5,285 bases of DNA from an uncultured Collinsella sp. (GCA_934643435.1 CAKUCJ010000114.1:1-5285); one strand, 5' to 3'. Shown: positions 1 to 5,133, counted from the first letter of the stretch. Numbers and translations: made by a program. The notes: generated by a model from the letters alone, not told the origin.

Positions 1-105
1 CAGCAGTATTCCTCGCAGGCCTCGAGCGCCAGCTCCAAGTGGACCGAGTACGCCAACAGCCTGTACGCTAAGGCCAACATCAGCATCTACGGCCTGTTTG
101 CGTAA
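1..105 (+). CDS. C-terminal end of an unrecognised protein (partial)
   Basis: An open frame enters from the left edge and runs 34 codons to a TAA at 103-105. The visible tail starts with a Ser/Gln/Ala-rich stretch (QQYSSQASSASS) and ends in a more ordered segment rich in Tyr, Leu and Ile (KWTEYANSLYAKANISIYGLFA split by no obvious motif). Codons are those favoured by the neighbouring genes (AAG, GCC, CTG, ATC, TAC), and a strong terminator follows 55 bases after the stop, both of which support a real gene end. The Ser-rich part could be a linker in a secreted or surface protein, but that is a guess. The family cannot be named from so little sequence. An inverted repeat (GATTCG at 121-126, CGAATC at 140-145) lies between the stop and the terminator. 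Confidence 0.6.
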   Translation, partial: QQYSSQASSASSKWTEYANSLYAKANISIYGLFA

Positions 106-159
106 AGGCTTATAGGGCTTGATTCGCTCGCCACACAATCGAATCTTCGCGTGATCTGT

Positions 160-194
160 AACACCCCCTATACAAAAATAGGGGGTGTTTATTC
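160..194 (+). terminator. Rho-independent terminator of the upstream gene
   Basis: A perfect 12-bp stem pairs 160-171 (AACACCCCCTAT) with 178-189, around a 6-base A-rich loop. A U-rich tail (GUUUAUU) follows. The reverse orientation lacks a T-run, so it acts on the + strand. It separates the upstream gene from the nagE control region. Confidence 0.85.
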
Positions 195-223
195 ATGTAA
201 AGCGCAAACGATTTCAGGCCAAC

Positions 224-235
224 TGGTAGTAACAA
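224..235. promoter_or_regulatory. Operator-like dyad 1 upstream of nagE (imperfect)
   Basis: TGGT-AGTA-ACAA matches the TGGT-N4-ACCA dyad at 255-266 except for one base in the right arm. It shares the 11-base string CTGGTAGTAAC with that site at a spacing of 31 bp, about three helical turns. It is inferred to be a binding site for the GntR/HutC protein encoded at 2301-3032, because DasR/NagR-type regulators recognise TGGT-N4-ACCA-like sequences. Confidence 0.5.
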
Positions 236-237
236 TG

Positions 238-245
238 TGGTACCA
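238..245. promoter_or_regulatory. Compact palindrome TGGTACCA between the two nagE operator dyads
   Basis: TGGTACCA is a perfect 8-base palindrome using the same TGGT and ACCA half-sites but with no spacer. It lies between dyad 1 and dyad 3. It could supply extra half-sites for alternative registers or be a chance by-product; binding by the regulator is less certain than at the spaced dyads. Confidence 0.35.
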
Positions 246-254
246 CTGTTCATC

Positions 255-266
255 TGGTAGTAACCA
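255..266. promoter_or_regulatory. Operator dyad 3 upstream of nagE (perfect TGGT-N4-ACCA)
   Basis: TGGT-AGTA-ACCA is a perfect dyad with a 4-base spacer, the layout of the known DasR/NagR operator core. Its flanks also match the dyad in front of the GntR gene (TCTGGT-N4-ACCAATTT at both places), so the two promoters probably answer to the same protein. It abuts the tentative -35 element at 270-275, a position that would allow repression of nagE. Confidence 0.65.
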
Positions 267-269
267 ATT

Positions 270-298
270 TTGATTTGAAATCGTATGGAAATTACTAA
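270..298 (+). promoter_or_regulatory. Tentative nagE promoter
   Basis: TTGATT (270-275) and TACTAA (293-298) are separated by 17 bases. The -35 is fair and the -10 is poor. It is favoured mainly because it sits directly beside the perfect operator dyad. If correct, transcription starts near 305 and the nagE leader is about 270 bases. A weaker alternative is TTGAAT near 414 with TACATA 16 bases downstream. Confidence 0.3.
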
Positions 299-339
299 GA
301 ATTAGTTTGGTAATGAAAGAAACGTAGCACGTCTACCTG

Positions 340-383
340 CGTAAACTACCGTTTACGGGCAAAAAATAACCGTTTGGCAACGG
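340..383. repeat. Two adjacent inverted repeats sharing ACCGTTT
   Basis: The left element is a perfect 7-base inverted repeat, CGTAAAC-TACC-GTTTACG. The right one is CCGTT-TGGC-AACGG. Both contain ACCGTTT, repeated at a two-helical-turn spacing. The symmetry fits either a DNA-binding site for a second regulator or two small RNA hairpins in the nagE leader. Confidence 0.45.
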
Positions 384-563
384 AAAAGTAATTTGAGCGA
401 AATGTGGTGGACGTTTGAATGAGGTGTGTGCTACGGTACATACCAGCAACCCGAGAAAAGGGACTGGGTTGACTAAGTTTGCGCTTAAATGCCGGCAAGC
501 GGAGAAGTCGGTATGCAGAAGGCGCGGACATGGAACTCGTTGGTAAACAACGAAAGAAAGGTT

Positions 564-568
564 GGAGG
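564..568 (+). promoter_or_regulatory. Ribosome binding site deciding the nagE start
   Basis: GGAGG lies 9 bases before the ATG at 578 and 12 before the tandem ATG at 581. The start at 578 therefore fits best, and in-frame candidates at 479 (TTG) and 530 (ATG) lack such a site. Confidence 0.85.
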
Positions 569-577
569 AGATACCAT

Positions 578-2068
578 ATGATGAAGTACCTCCAGAAGCT
601 CGGCAAAGCGCTGATGCTTCCCGTCGCGGCGCTTCCCGTCGCAGGTATTCTTATGGGCGTGGGCTACCTGCTCGCCCCCGCAGTCATGGGTGCTGCCGGT
701 GACACTACCGGTTTTGCCTATACCGCCGGCTTCCTGCTCATCAAGGCAGGCGGCGCTCTTATCGATAACATGGCCTGGCTGTTCGCAGTCGGCGCCGCTG
801 TCGGCCTCGCCGACGATCACGACGGCACCGCTGGCCTCGCTGGCCTCGTTGCCTTCCTGATGATCCAGCAGCTGCTCAACCCCGCTGTGGTTGGCACCAT
901 CCGTGGCATGGACGCCGACGCCCAGGCCGCTTGGCTCGCCACTACCGAGGGCATCGCGTTCTCCAAGATCGCTGGTAACTCCTTCATCGGTATCCTGTCT
1001 GCCATCATCGGCGGCACTTGCTACAACAAGTTCAAGGACACCCGTCTGCCCGACTGGCTGGCATTCTTCTCCGGCAAGCGCTGCGTTGCCATCATGACCG
1101 CCGTCATCTGCATCGTGGTCTCCGTTGTCCTGCTCTTCGCTTGGCCCCTCATCTTCGGTGCACTCGTTGCTCTCGGCGAGGGTATCGCTGCTATGGGCGG
1201 CATCGGCGCTGGCATCTACGCCTTCCTCAACCGTCTGCTCATCCCGACCGGTCTGCACCACGCTCTGAACAACGTGTTCTGGTTCGACACCATCGGCCTG
1301 GGCGACCTGACCCACTTCTGGGCCGGCGAGACCTCCGCTGACGTCAAGTGGAGCCTCGGTATGTACATGTCCGGCTTCTTCCCCTGCATGATGTTCGGTA
1401 TCCCGGGTGCTGCCCTGGCTATGGTTCAGACCGCTAAGAACAAGAAGGCTGCTATCGGCCTGGTTGTCTCCGCTGCTATCTGCGCCTTCGTCTGCGGCGT
1501 CACCGAGCCCTTCGAGTTCGGCTTCATGTTCCTGTGCTTCCCGCTCTACGTCGTGTACGCTGCCCTGTACGGCATCTTCACCATCATCACCTACTATGTC
1601 GGTTTCCGTGCTGGCTTCTGCTTCTCCGCTGGTGCTACCGACCTCCTGTTCTCCGCTAGCCTCCCGGCTGCTGCCAACACCTGGACGATCATCCCGCTGG
1701 GCATCGCTGCCTTCGTCGTGTTCTACCTCGTGTTCCGCTTCGCCATCACCAAGTTCGACCTCATGACCCCTGGTCGCGAGGATGAGGATGTCGAGGAGAC
1801 CTCCGCTACCGCCGCTGCTGGCAACGATAAGTTCGCTGCTCTGGCTGCCGCTGTTCTCGCTGCCGTCGGTGGCAAGGAGAACGTCAAGACCGTTGACTGC
1901 TGCGCTACTCGCCTGCGCTTCGAGCTCGGCGATTCCGCCCTGGTCGACGAGGCTGCCTGCAAGAAGGCTGGCGCTCTGGGTGTCATGAAGATGGACAAGG
2001 GTGCCACCCAGGTCATCATCGGCACGCAGGTCCAGGCTGTTGCCGAGGAGCTCAAGAAGCTTCTCTAA
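578..2068 (+). CDS. nagE: PTS N-acetylglucosamine-type transporter, EIICB
   Basis: This 496-residue membrane permease takes up a sugar, most likely GlcNAc, and phosphorylates it at carbon 6. Residues 1 to about 397 form the EIIC channel of the glucose/GlcNAc superfamily, a run of hydrophobic segments. It has the signatures RLLIPTGLHHALNN (His227-His228) and VTEPFEFGFMF (Glu310) of the sugar-binding region. A charged, Ala-rich linker (about 398-416) leads to the EIIB domain (417-496), whose CATRLR motif places the phosphorylated cysteine at Cys442. An extra Cys441 sits next to it. There is no EIIA domain, unlike E. coli NagE (IICBA), so a separate Glc-type EIIA must donate phosphate. GlcNAc as substrate is inferred from nagA downstream; glucose or another amino sugar is the alternative. 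Codon use is strongly biased (Lys almost always AAG), suggesting high expression. It is transcribed alone, between the operator cluster and its own terminator. Confidence 0.93.
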   Translation: MMKYLQKLGKALMLPVAALPVAGILMGVGYLLAPAVMGAAGDTTGFAYTAGFLLIKAGGALIDNMAWLFAVGAAVGLADDHDGTAGLAGLVAFLMIQQLLNPAVVGTIRGMDADAQAAWLATTEGIAFSKIAGNSFIGILSAIIGGTCYNKFKDTRLPDWLAFFSGKRCVAIMTAVICIVVSVVLLFAWPLIFGALVALGEGIAAMGGIGAGIYAFLNRLLIPTGLHHALNNVFWFDTIGLGDLTHFWAGETSADVKWSLGMYMSGFFPCMMFGIPGAALAMVQTAKNKKAAIGLVVSAAICAFVCGVTEPFEFGFMFLCFPLYVVYAALYGIFTIITYYVGFRAGFCFSAGATDLLFSASLPAAANTWTIIPLGIAAFVVFYLVFRFAITKFDLMTPGREDEDVEETSATAAAGNDKFAALAAAVLAAVGGKENVKTVDCCATRLRFELGDSALVDEAACKKAGALGVMKMDKGATQVIIGTQVQAVAEELKKLL

Positions 2069-2094
2069 GCCTCTAGGACGTTGTGTCTTGCAAA

Positions 2095-2128
2095 GGGTCG
2101 TCCCGCTCCGCGGGGGCGGCCCTTTTTT
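2095..2128 (+). terminator. Rho-independent terminator of nagE
   Basis: A GC-rich stem of about 12 bp pairs GGGTCGTCCCGC (2095-2106) with 2110-2122, including two G-U pairs, one bulged G and a 3-base loop. Six T residues follow directly (2123-2128). It starts 26 bases after the nagE stop and isolates nagE from the regulator gene. Confidence 0.92.
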
Positions 2129-2238
2129 ACTACCGCGATGCAAAAATCAGCAGTGGAATTGGTATTAGTGGCTGTCGATTTGGCACGGTCAAACATTCTT
2201 GAAATGTACGGGTTGACCTGCTGTTATCAATTATTAGC

Positions 2239-2247
2239 TGTTATAGT
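2239..2247 (+). promoter_or_regulatory. Extended -10 promoter of the GntR-family gene
   Basis: TGTTATAGT matches the extended -10 form TGnTATAAT at eight of the nine positions, counting n as a match. No good -35 lies 17 bases upstream; TTGACC at 2213-2218 is 23 bases away, too far for a normal promoter. Transcription would start near 2254, just before or within the operator dyad at 2258-2269. Further upstream, ACATT-N5-AATGT (2193-2207) is a second, unassigned dyad. Confidence 0.5.
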
Positions 2248-2257
2248 ACGTGGTGTC

Positions 2258-2269
2258 TGGTTACAACCA
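2258..2269. promoter_or_regulatory. Autoregulatory operator dyad (perfect TGGT-N4-ACCA)
   Basis: TGGT-TACA-ACCA is a perfect dyad whose flanks equal those of the nagE site at 255-266 (TC before and ATTT after). It lies about 10 bases downstream of the -10 element and 32 bases before the GntR start codon, an ideal place for self-repression. The differing 4-base centres suggest that only the arms are read. Confidence 0.65.
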
Positions 2270-2300
2270 ATTTCGAGTCATTTATCCGGCAGGTTTCATC

Positions 2301-3032
2301 ATGGCAATGGGAGCACGCAAACAGCCTTTGTACGATCAGCTCGTCGATTTGCTGACCGATAAAATCGATCACGAACTTCGACCCGGCGACTATCTGCCGT
2401 CCGAGCGCGATTTGTCGGAACGCTACGGGCTCTCGCGCACGACGGTTCGCCTTGCCCTTCAGGAGCTTGAGCGTTTGGGTCTCGTGGTTCGTCAGCGTGG
2501 TCGCGGAACCATGGTGTGCGACCGCTCGCTGCAAACGGCAAACCTCACGCAAACCTATAGCTTTACCGAGCAGATGAAGGCCATCGGGCGTGTGCCCAAG
2601 ACGACGATTCTTGAGTTCACCGAAGTCGAGGCTGATAAGAATATCGCGGTTGAGATGAACGCGCGCCTGGGCGAGCGTCTGTACAAGATCAAGCGCCTAC
2701 GTATCGCCGATAATGTGCCGCTCATGATTGAGTGCACGTATCTGCCGAGCCGCAAGTTCTTTGCGCTCAAACGCCCCATGATCGAGAACAAATCACTGTA
2801 CGACATGATCGAGCAGGATTTTCACGAGAAAGTTCGTCTGGCCGAGGAAGAGTTCTATGCGAGCATCGCCCGGCATTCGGACGCCCGTCTGCTCGAGATT
2901 GCCGAAGGTGCGCCGGTCCTGGATTTGATCCGCACCACCTATGACATGAACAACGAGGTCATCGAATATACGCGTTCGGTTGCGCGTGCCGACCAGTTTA
3001 AGTACAAGGTCTACCACAACCGCGCTGTCTAG
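2301..3032 (+). CDS. GntR-family (HutC subfamily) transcriptional regulator, NagR/DasR-like
   Basis: This 243-residue DNA-binding regulator has the usual HutC-family length. Residues 7-72 form the winged helix, with PLYDQL, LPSERDLSERYGLSRTTVR as the helix-turn-helix and the wing RQRGRGTMV. Residues from about 86 to 237 form a UTRA effector domain, starting YSFTEQMKAIGRVP and ending EYTRSVARADQFKYKV (222-237). NagR/DasR proteins of this type bind GlcNAc-6-phosphate or glucosamine-6-phosphate and leave their operators. The nearby nagA and nagE make that effector likely here, by inference. The start at 2301 is chosen for the weak ribosome site GGCAGG 7 bases upstream and because the family begins just before PLY. 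The open frame continues to GTG at 2250, but that start would place coding sequence across the operator. The gene is probably co-transcribed with nagA, since no terminator separates them. Confidence 0.92.
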   Translation: MAMGARKQPLYDQLVDLLTDKIDHELRPGDYLPSERDLSERYGLSRTTVRLALQELERLGLVVRQRGRGTMVCDRSLQTANLTQTYSFTEQMKAIGRVPKTTILEFTEVEADKNIAVEMNARLGERLYKIKRLRIADNVPLMIECTYLPSRKFFALKRPMIENKSLYDMIEQDFHEKVRLAEEEFYASIARHSDARLLEIAEGAPVLDLIRTTYDMNNEVIEYTRSVARADQFKYKVYHNRAV

Positions 3033-3039
3033 CGTTATT

Positions 3040-3051
3040 GGGTATAAACCG
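3040..3051. promoter_or_regulatory. Weak operator-like dyad before nagA
   Basis: GGGT-ATAA-ACCG keeps GGT-N4-ACC, six of the eight arm bases of the dyads at 255-266 and 2258-2269, with both outermost bases changed. It lies 8 bases after the regulator's stop. The TATAAA inside it (3043-3048) could be the -10 of an internal promoter, though I see no matching -35. It could be a low-affinity site or chance. Confidence 0.25.
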
Positions 3052-3055
3052 CTCA

Positions 3056-3159
3056 GTGCATTTTGAGACGGGTGCAAAATGCGCGGAGCGATAGGAAACA
3101 ACGAACAATCGCTCAAATGAACAATGCAGTGGTTTTTGACCCGCCCTAAAACGCACTGC
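3056..3159 (+). other. Three-hairpin structured gap between the GntR gene and nagA (candidate RNA element)
   Basis: Three consecutive inverted repeats fill most of the gap. Hairpin 1: GTGCATTTTG (3056-3065) pairs with CAAAATGCGC (3075-3084), ten pairs with one G-U. Hairpin 2: GAGCGAT (3086-3092) pairs perfectly with ATCGCTC (3108-3114) around 15 bases. Hairpin 3: GCAGTGGTTTT (3126-3136) pairs with AAAAC-CACTGC (3148-3159) with one bulged G. The hairpin 1 loop contains CGGGT (3069-3073) and the hairpin 3 loop contains its complement ACCCG (3139-3143), allowing a kissing interaction. No U-run follows any stem, so these are not ordinary terminators. Hairpin 3 ends 6 bases before the nagA ribosome site (GGGAG, 3166-3170), so control of nagA translation or mRNA processing is possible. 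I do not recognise a known RNA family. Confidence 0.5.
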
Positions 3160-3175
3160 GAGTACGGGAGCTTAG

Positions 3176-4345
3176 ATGAGCACGTATGCTATCAAGGCCG
3201 ACAAGTTCTTTTTGCCGGCGGGGCCGCAGTTGGGCGGCTATCTTATGATCGAAGACGGCGTCTTTGGCGCCTGGCAGGCCGATGAGCCCACTTGCGAGAT
3301 CAAGGACTACACGGGCACGTGGATTGCGCCGGGCATGGTGGACACCCACATCCACGGCTTCTATAACCATGCCACGACTGATAACGATGCCGAGGGCATC
3401 AACATCAGCTCGACCGAGCTCGCTCGACGCGGCACCACCAGCTGGCTGCCCACGACTTTTACCGATGGCGTGGAACAGATTAAGGACGCCTGCGCTGCCA
3501 TCGCTCAGGCTGACGAGGAACGCGGTCCCGAGTTCTGTGGTGCCCGCATTCAGGGCGTCTACCTGGAGGGCCCGTTCTTTACCATGAAGCACGTGGGCGC
3601 TCAGAACCCCGCTTTTTTGATTGATCCTTCCGAGGAAGTTTTTGACGAGTGGCAGGAGGCTGCCGGCGGTCGCATCGTTAAGAGTGCCATGGCGGCCGAG
3701 CGCGACGGCGCTGCCGCGTACGCCGCAGCCTTGAGCGCCAAGGGCGTGGTGACTTGCATCGGCCACTCCGACGCTACCTATGACGAGTGCGCCGCAGCTA
3801 TTAACGCTGGCGCCAGCTGCTTTACCCACACCTACAATGGCCAGCGCGGCCTGCATCACCGTGAGCCGGGCGTTGTGGGCGCTGCCATGACCACCCCCAA
3901 CACGTATGCCGAGATCATCTGCGACGGCAAGCATGTGAACCCTGCTGCCATCAAGGCACTGCTGCAGGCCAAGGGCTGGCAGCATACGGTGCTCATCACC
4001 GACTGCCTGGGCTGCGGTGGTATGCCTGAGGGCAAGTACACCAGTGGCGGCATGGATGTCATCATGAAGGACAACTTGTGCTGGCTCGCCGACGGCTCCG
4101 CCATCGCCGGCTCGGTGCTCACGCTCGCGCAGGGCGTCAAGAACATCGTCGACTGGGGTCTCGCCAGCGCCGATATCGCCATTCGCATGGCGACCGAGGT
4201 TCCGGCGCGTTCCGCCCATGTCGACGACAAGTGCGGTAGCATTATGCCGGGGCGCGACGCCGACTTTGTCGTGTTCAATCCCGACCTTACCCTGGTCGAG
4301 ACGTATGTGGGCGGCAACAGCGTTGGTAACGCGTTTACCGAGTAG
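3176..4345 (+). CDS. nagA: N-acetylglucosamine-6-phosphate deacetylase
   Basis: This 389-residue cytoplasmic enzyme hydrolyses GlcNAc-6-phosphate to glucosamine-6-phosphate and acetate. It is an amidohydrolase-superfamily barrel of normal NagA length. Visible family motifs are PGMVDTHIHG (His58 and His60), YLEGPFF (metal ligand Glu131), GHSDATY (His197), THTYNGQRGLHHREPG (His218, then His227-His228-Arg229), CDGKHV, and LITDC with the catalytic Asp276. The HxH pair is kept, as in Bacillus-type enzymes with two metals, whereas E. coli NagA has Gln and Asn there; a binuclear site is therefore likely. The start is set by GGGAG 5 bases before ATG. It follows the regulator gene after a structured 143-base gap and precedes the YhcH-family gene by 32 bases, suggesting one operon. 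Deacetylation of other N-acetyl-hexosamine phosphates cannot be excluded. Confidence 0.95.
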   Translation: MSTYAIKADKFFLPAGPQLGGYLMIEDGVFGAWQADEPTCEIKDYTGTWIAPGMVDTHIHGFYNHATTDNDAEGINISSTELARRGTTSWLPTTFTDGVEQIKDACAAIAQADEERGPEFCGARIQGVYLEGPFFTMKHVGAQNPAFLIDPSEEVFDEWQEAAGGRIVKSAMAAERDGAAAYAAALSAKGVVTCIGHSDATYDECAAAINAGASCFTHTYNGQRGLHHREPGVVGAAMTTPNTYAEIICDGKHVNPAAIKALLQAKGWQHTVLITDCLGCGGMPEGKYTSGGMDVIMKDNLCWLADGSAIAGSVLTLAQGVKNIVDWGLASADIAIRMATEVPARSAHVDDKCGSIMPGRDADFVVFNPDLTLVETYVGGNSVGNAFTE

Positions 4346-4377
4346 CTGCCAAAGAGACGATCCGAGAGGGGATTTAG

Positions 4378-4851
4378 ATGATTTACGGTGCACTGGGCGA
4401 TATCGAGGAATACCGCGGCATGCTCAAGGGCCTCGACGTGCTGATCGATTGGCTCGAGGAGAACGATCCGGCGGAGCTCGAGGTCGGCAGCCATCCGATT
4501 CTGGGCGACAAGGTCTTTGCGAACGTCATGGCCCCCACGACGCGTCCCGAGGCCGACGCTCACTATGAGACGCATCAGCGCTATCACGACCTTCAGATCG
4601 ACGTCGAGGGTCGCGAGGCCTTTAGGGTCGCCACGGGCAGCCTGACGCTGGTCCAGGAGTTTGACGAGAAGGACGACTACGATCTGGTCGATTCCGACGC
4701 CTCGATCGCCGGCGATCTGGCCGACGACAAGTTTGCGCTGTTCGTTGCCGGCGAGCCGCACATGCCTACGCTCGAGTTCCCGGGCGATGGCGCGCAGCCG
4801 GTCAAGAAGATCTGCTTTAAGCTGCTTGCCGACGCCTACTGGGAGGAGTAA
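4378..4851 (+). CDS. YhcH/YjgK/YiaL (NanQ-like, DUF386) family protein, probable sugar anomerase
   Basis: This small 157-residue protein matches the length and motifs of the YhcH/YjgK/YiaL family, which also includes the EbgC subunit of a beta-galactosidase. It has a cupin-like fold with a metal site. Recognisable are the start MIYGALGDIEEY, the central ETHQRYHDLQIDVEG (candidate metal ligands Glu64, His66, His70), and the end FVAGEPHMP (His128) followed by VKKICFKLL. E. coli YhcH (NanQ) speeds interconversion of sialic acid anomers. No sialic acid gene is visible here, so a role on GlcNAc-6-phosphate, glucosamine-6-phosphate or a related sugar is inferred from the operon. The ribosome site GAGGGG lies 6 bases before ATG, and the gene sits 32 bases after nagA. 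A long hairpin terminator follows 56 bases after the stop, so it is the last gene of its unit. Confidence 0.88.
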   Translation: MIYGALGDIEEYRGMLKGLDVLIDWLEENDPAELEVGSHPILGDKVFANVMAPTTRPEADAHYETHQRYHDLQIDVEGREAFRVATGSLTLVQEFDEKDDYDLVDSDASIAGDLADDKFALFVAGEPHMPTLEFPGDGAQPVKKICFKLLADAYWEE

Positions 4852-4907
4852 CGCGCCGCTCGGCTGAGCTGTGTGTTGGCGTGATTTCTTTGATGAGGTC
4901 GCGCTTG

Positions 4908-4964
4908 AGCCCCGTTGATTGTGGTTCCCGTTTGGGAAGCCATGGTCGGCGGGGCTTTATTGTT
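4908..4964 (+). terminator. Long, G-U-rich terminator of the regulator-nagA-yhcH unit
   Basis: One stem of 22 pairs joins 4908-4929 to 4934-4956 around a GTTT loop, with a single bulged G at 4939. The base AGCCCCG/CGGGGCT is perfect and five of the inner pairs are G-U. A U-rich tail (UUUAUUGUU) follows. The G-U pairs would be C-A mismatches on the other strand, so the structure works in + strand RNA only. Confidence 0.8.
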
Positions 4965-5022
4965 GGGCAGGGGTTGCCGGCGACGTGGCGCTTGGATTGG
5001 CGGGCGCGAGAGAAATCGGCAA

Positions 5023-5046
5023 CAAAAAAGCCGCCCGAAGGCGGCT
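5023..5046 (-). terminator. Rho-independent terminator of tRNA-Thr
   Basis: Read on the - strand, GCCGCC-TTCG-GGCGGC forms a perfect stem with a stable UUCG tetraloop (5045-5030), followed by six U residues (5029-5024). It begins about 12 bases after the CCA end of the tRNA and faces the + strand terminator at 4908-4964. Confidence 0.93.
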
Positions 5047-5057
5047 ATCTTGTGCAA

Positions 5058-5133
5058 TGGAGCCAGCGACCGGGCTCGAACCGGTGACCCCCGCTTTACG
5101 AGAGCGGTGCTCTACCAACTGAGCTACGCTGGC
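5058..5133 (-). tRNA. tRNA-Thr, anticodon CGU
   Basis: A full 76-base cloverleaf is visible on the - strand. The acceptor stem is GCCAGCG/CGCTGGC with discriminator U, the D stem GCTC/GAGC with loop AGTTGGTA, the anticodon stem CCGCT/AGCGG with loop CTCGTAA, and the T stem ACCGG/CCGGT with loop TTCGAGC. The anticodon CGT (DNA 5098-5100 on the other strand) reads the threonine codon ACG. The 3' CCA is encoded in the DNA (5060-5058). It stands alone, with its own promoter and terminator, and converges on the amino-sugar unit. Confidence 0.98.

Larger units (their letters stand above)
306..577 (+). other. Gene-free, repeat-rich leader region of nagE
   Basis: No credible gene lies between the operator cluster and nagE. 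The stretch holds several potential stem-loops: CGTAAAC/GTTTACG (340-346 with 351-357), CCGTT/AACGG (370-374 with 379-383), GGTGTGT/ACATACC with one G-U pair (423-429 with 438-444), and CAACCC/GGGTTG (447-452 with 466-471). The string ACCGTTT occurs twice, 21 bases apart (348-354 and 369-375). None of the stems is followed by a U-run on the + strand, so I see no attenuator terminator. I do not recognise a known riboswitch or an anti-terminator target. The frame of nagE stays open back to 479, but no ribosome site supports an earlier start. Confidence 0.5.

Noticed and set aside
206..217. A catabolite-control (cre-like) site near the AAACGATTTCA string
   Set aside because: It differs from the cre consensus at several positions and CcpA-type control is not established for this kind of organism.
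361..383. Hairpin CCGTT/AACGG followed by a T-run on the - strand, resembling a - strand terminator
   Set aside because: The stem is only 5 bp and no - strand gene lies upstream of it, so a terminator there would have nothing to end.
479..577. An earlier start for nagE, giving 33 extra residues
   Set aside because: The extra residues are basic and unlike the family N-terminus, no ribosome site precedes the TTG at 479 or the ATG at 530, and GGAGG is correctly placed for 578.
485..2143. A 552-codon open frame on the - strand opposite nagE
   Set aside because: It lies entirely antisense to a clear transporter gene, is Gly/Asp/Glu/Ser-rich without any recognisable motif, and is explained by the strong codon bias of nagE keeping stops out of the opposite frame.
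2250..2300. An earlier GTG start for the GntR-family protein at 2250
   Set aside because: It would place coding sequence over the operator and upstream of the likely transcription start, and adds residues not found before PLY in this family.
3146..4761. Long - strand open frames opposite nagA and the YhcH-family gene (3146-4393 and 3856-4761)
   Set aside because: They are antisense shadows of well-supported genes, overlap each other and show no family motifs or ribosome sites.
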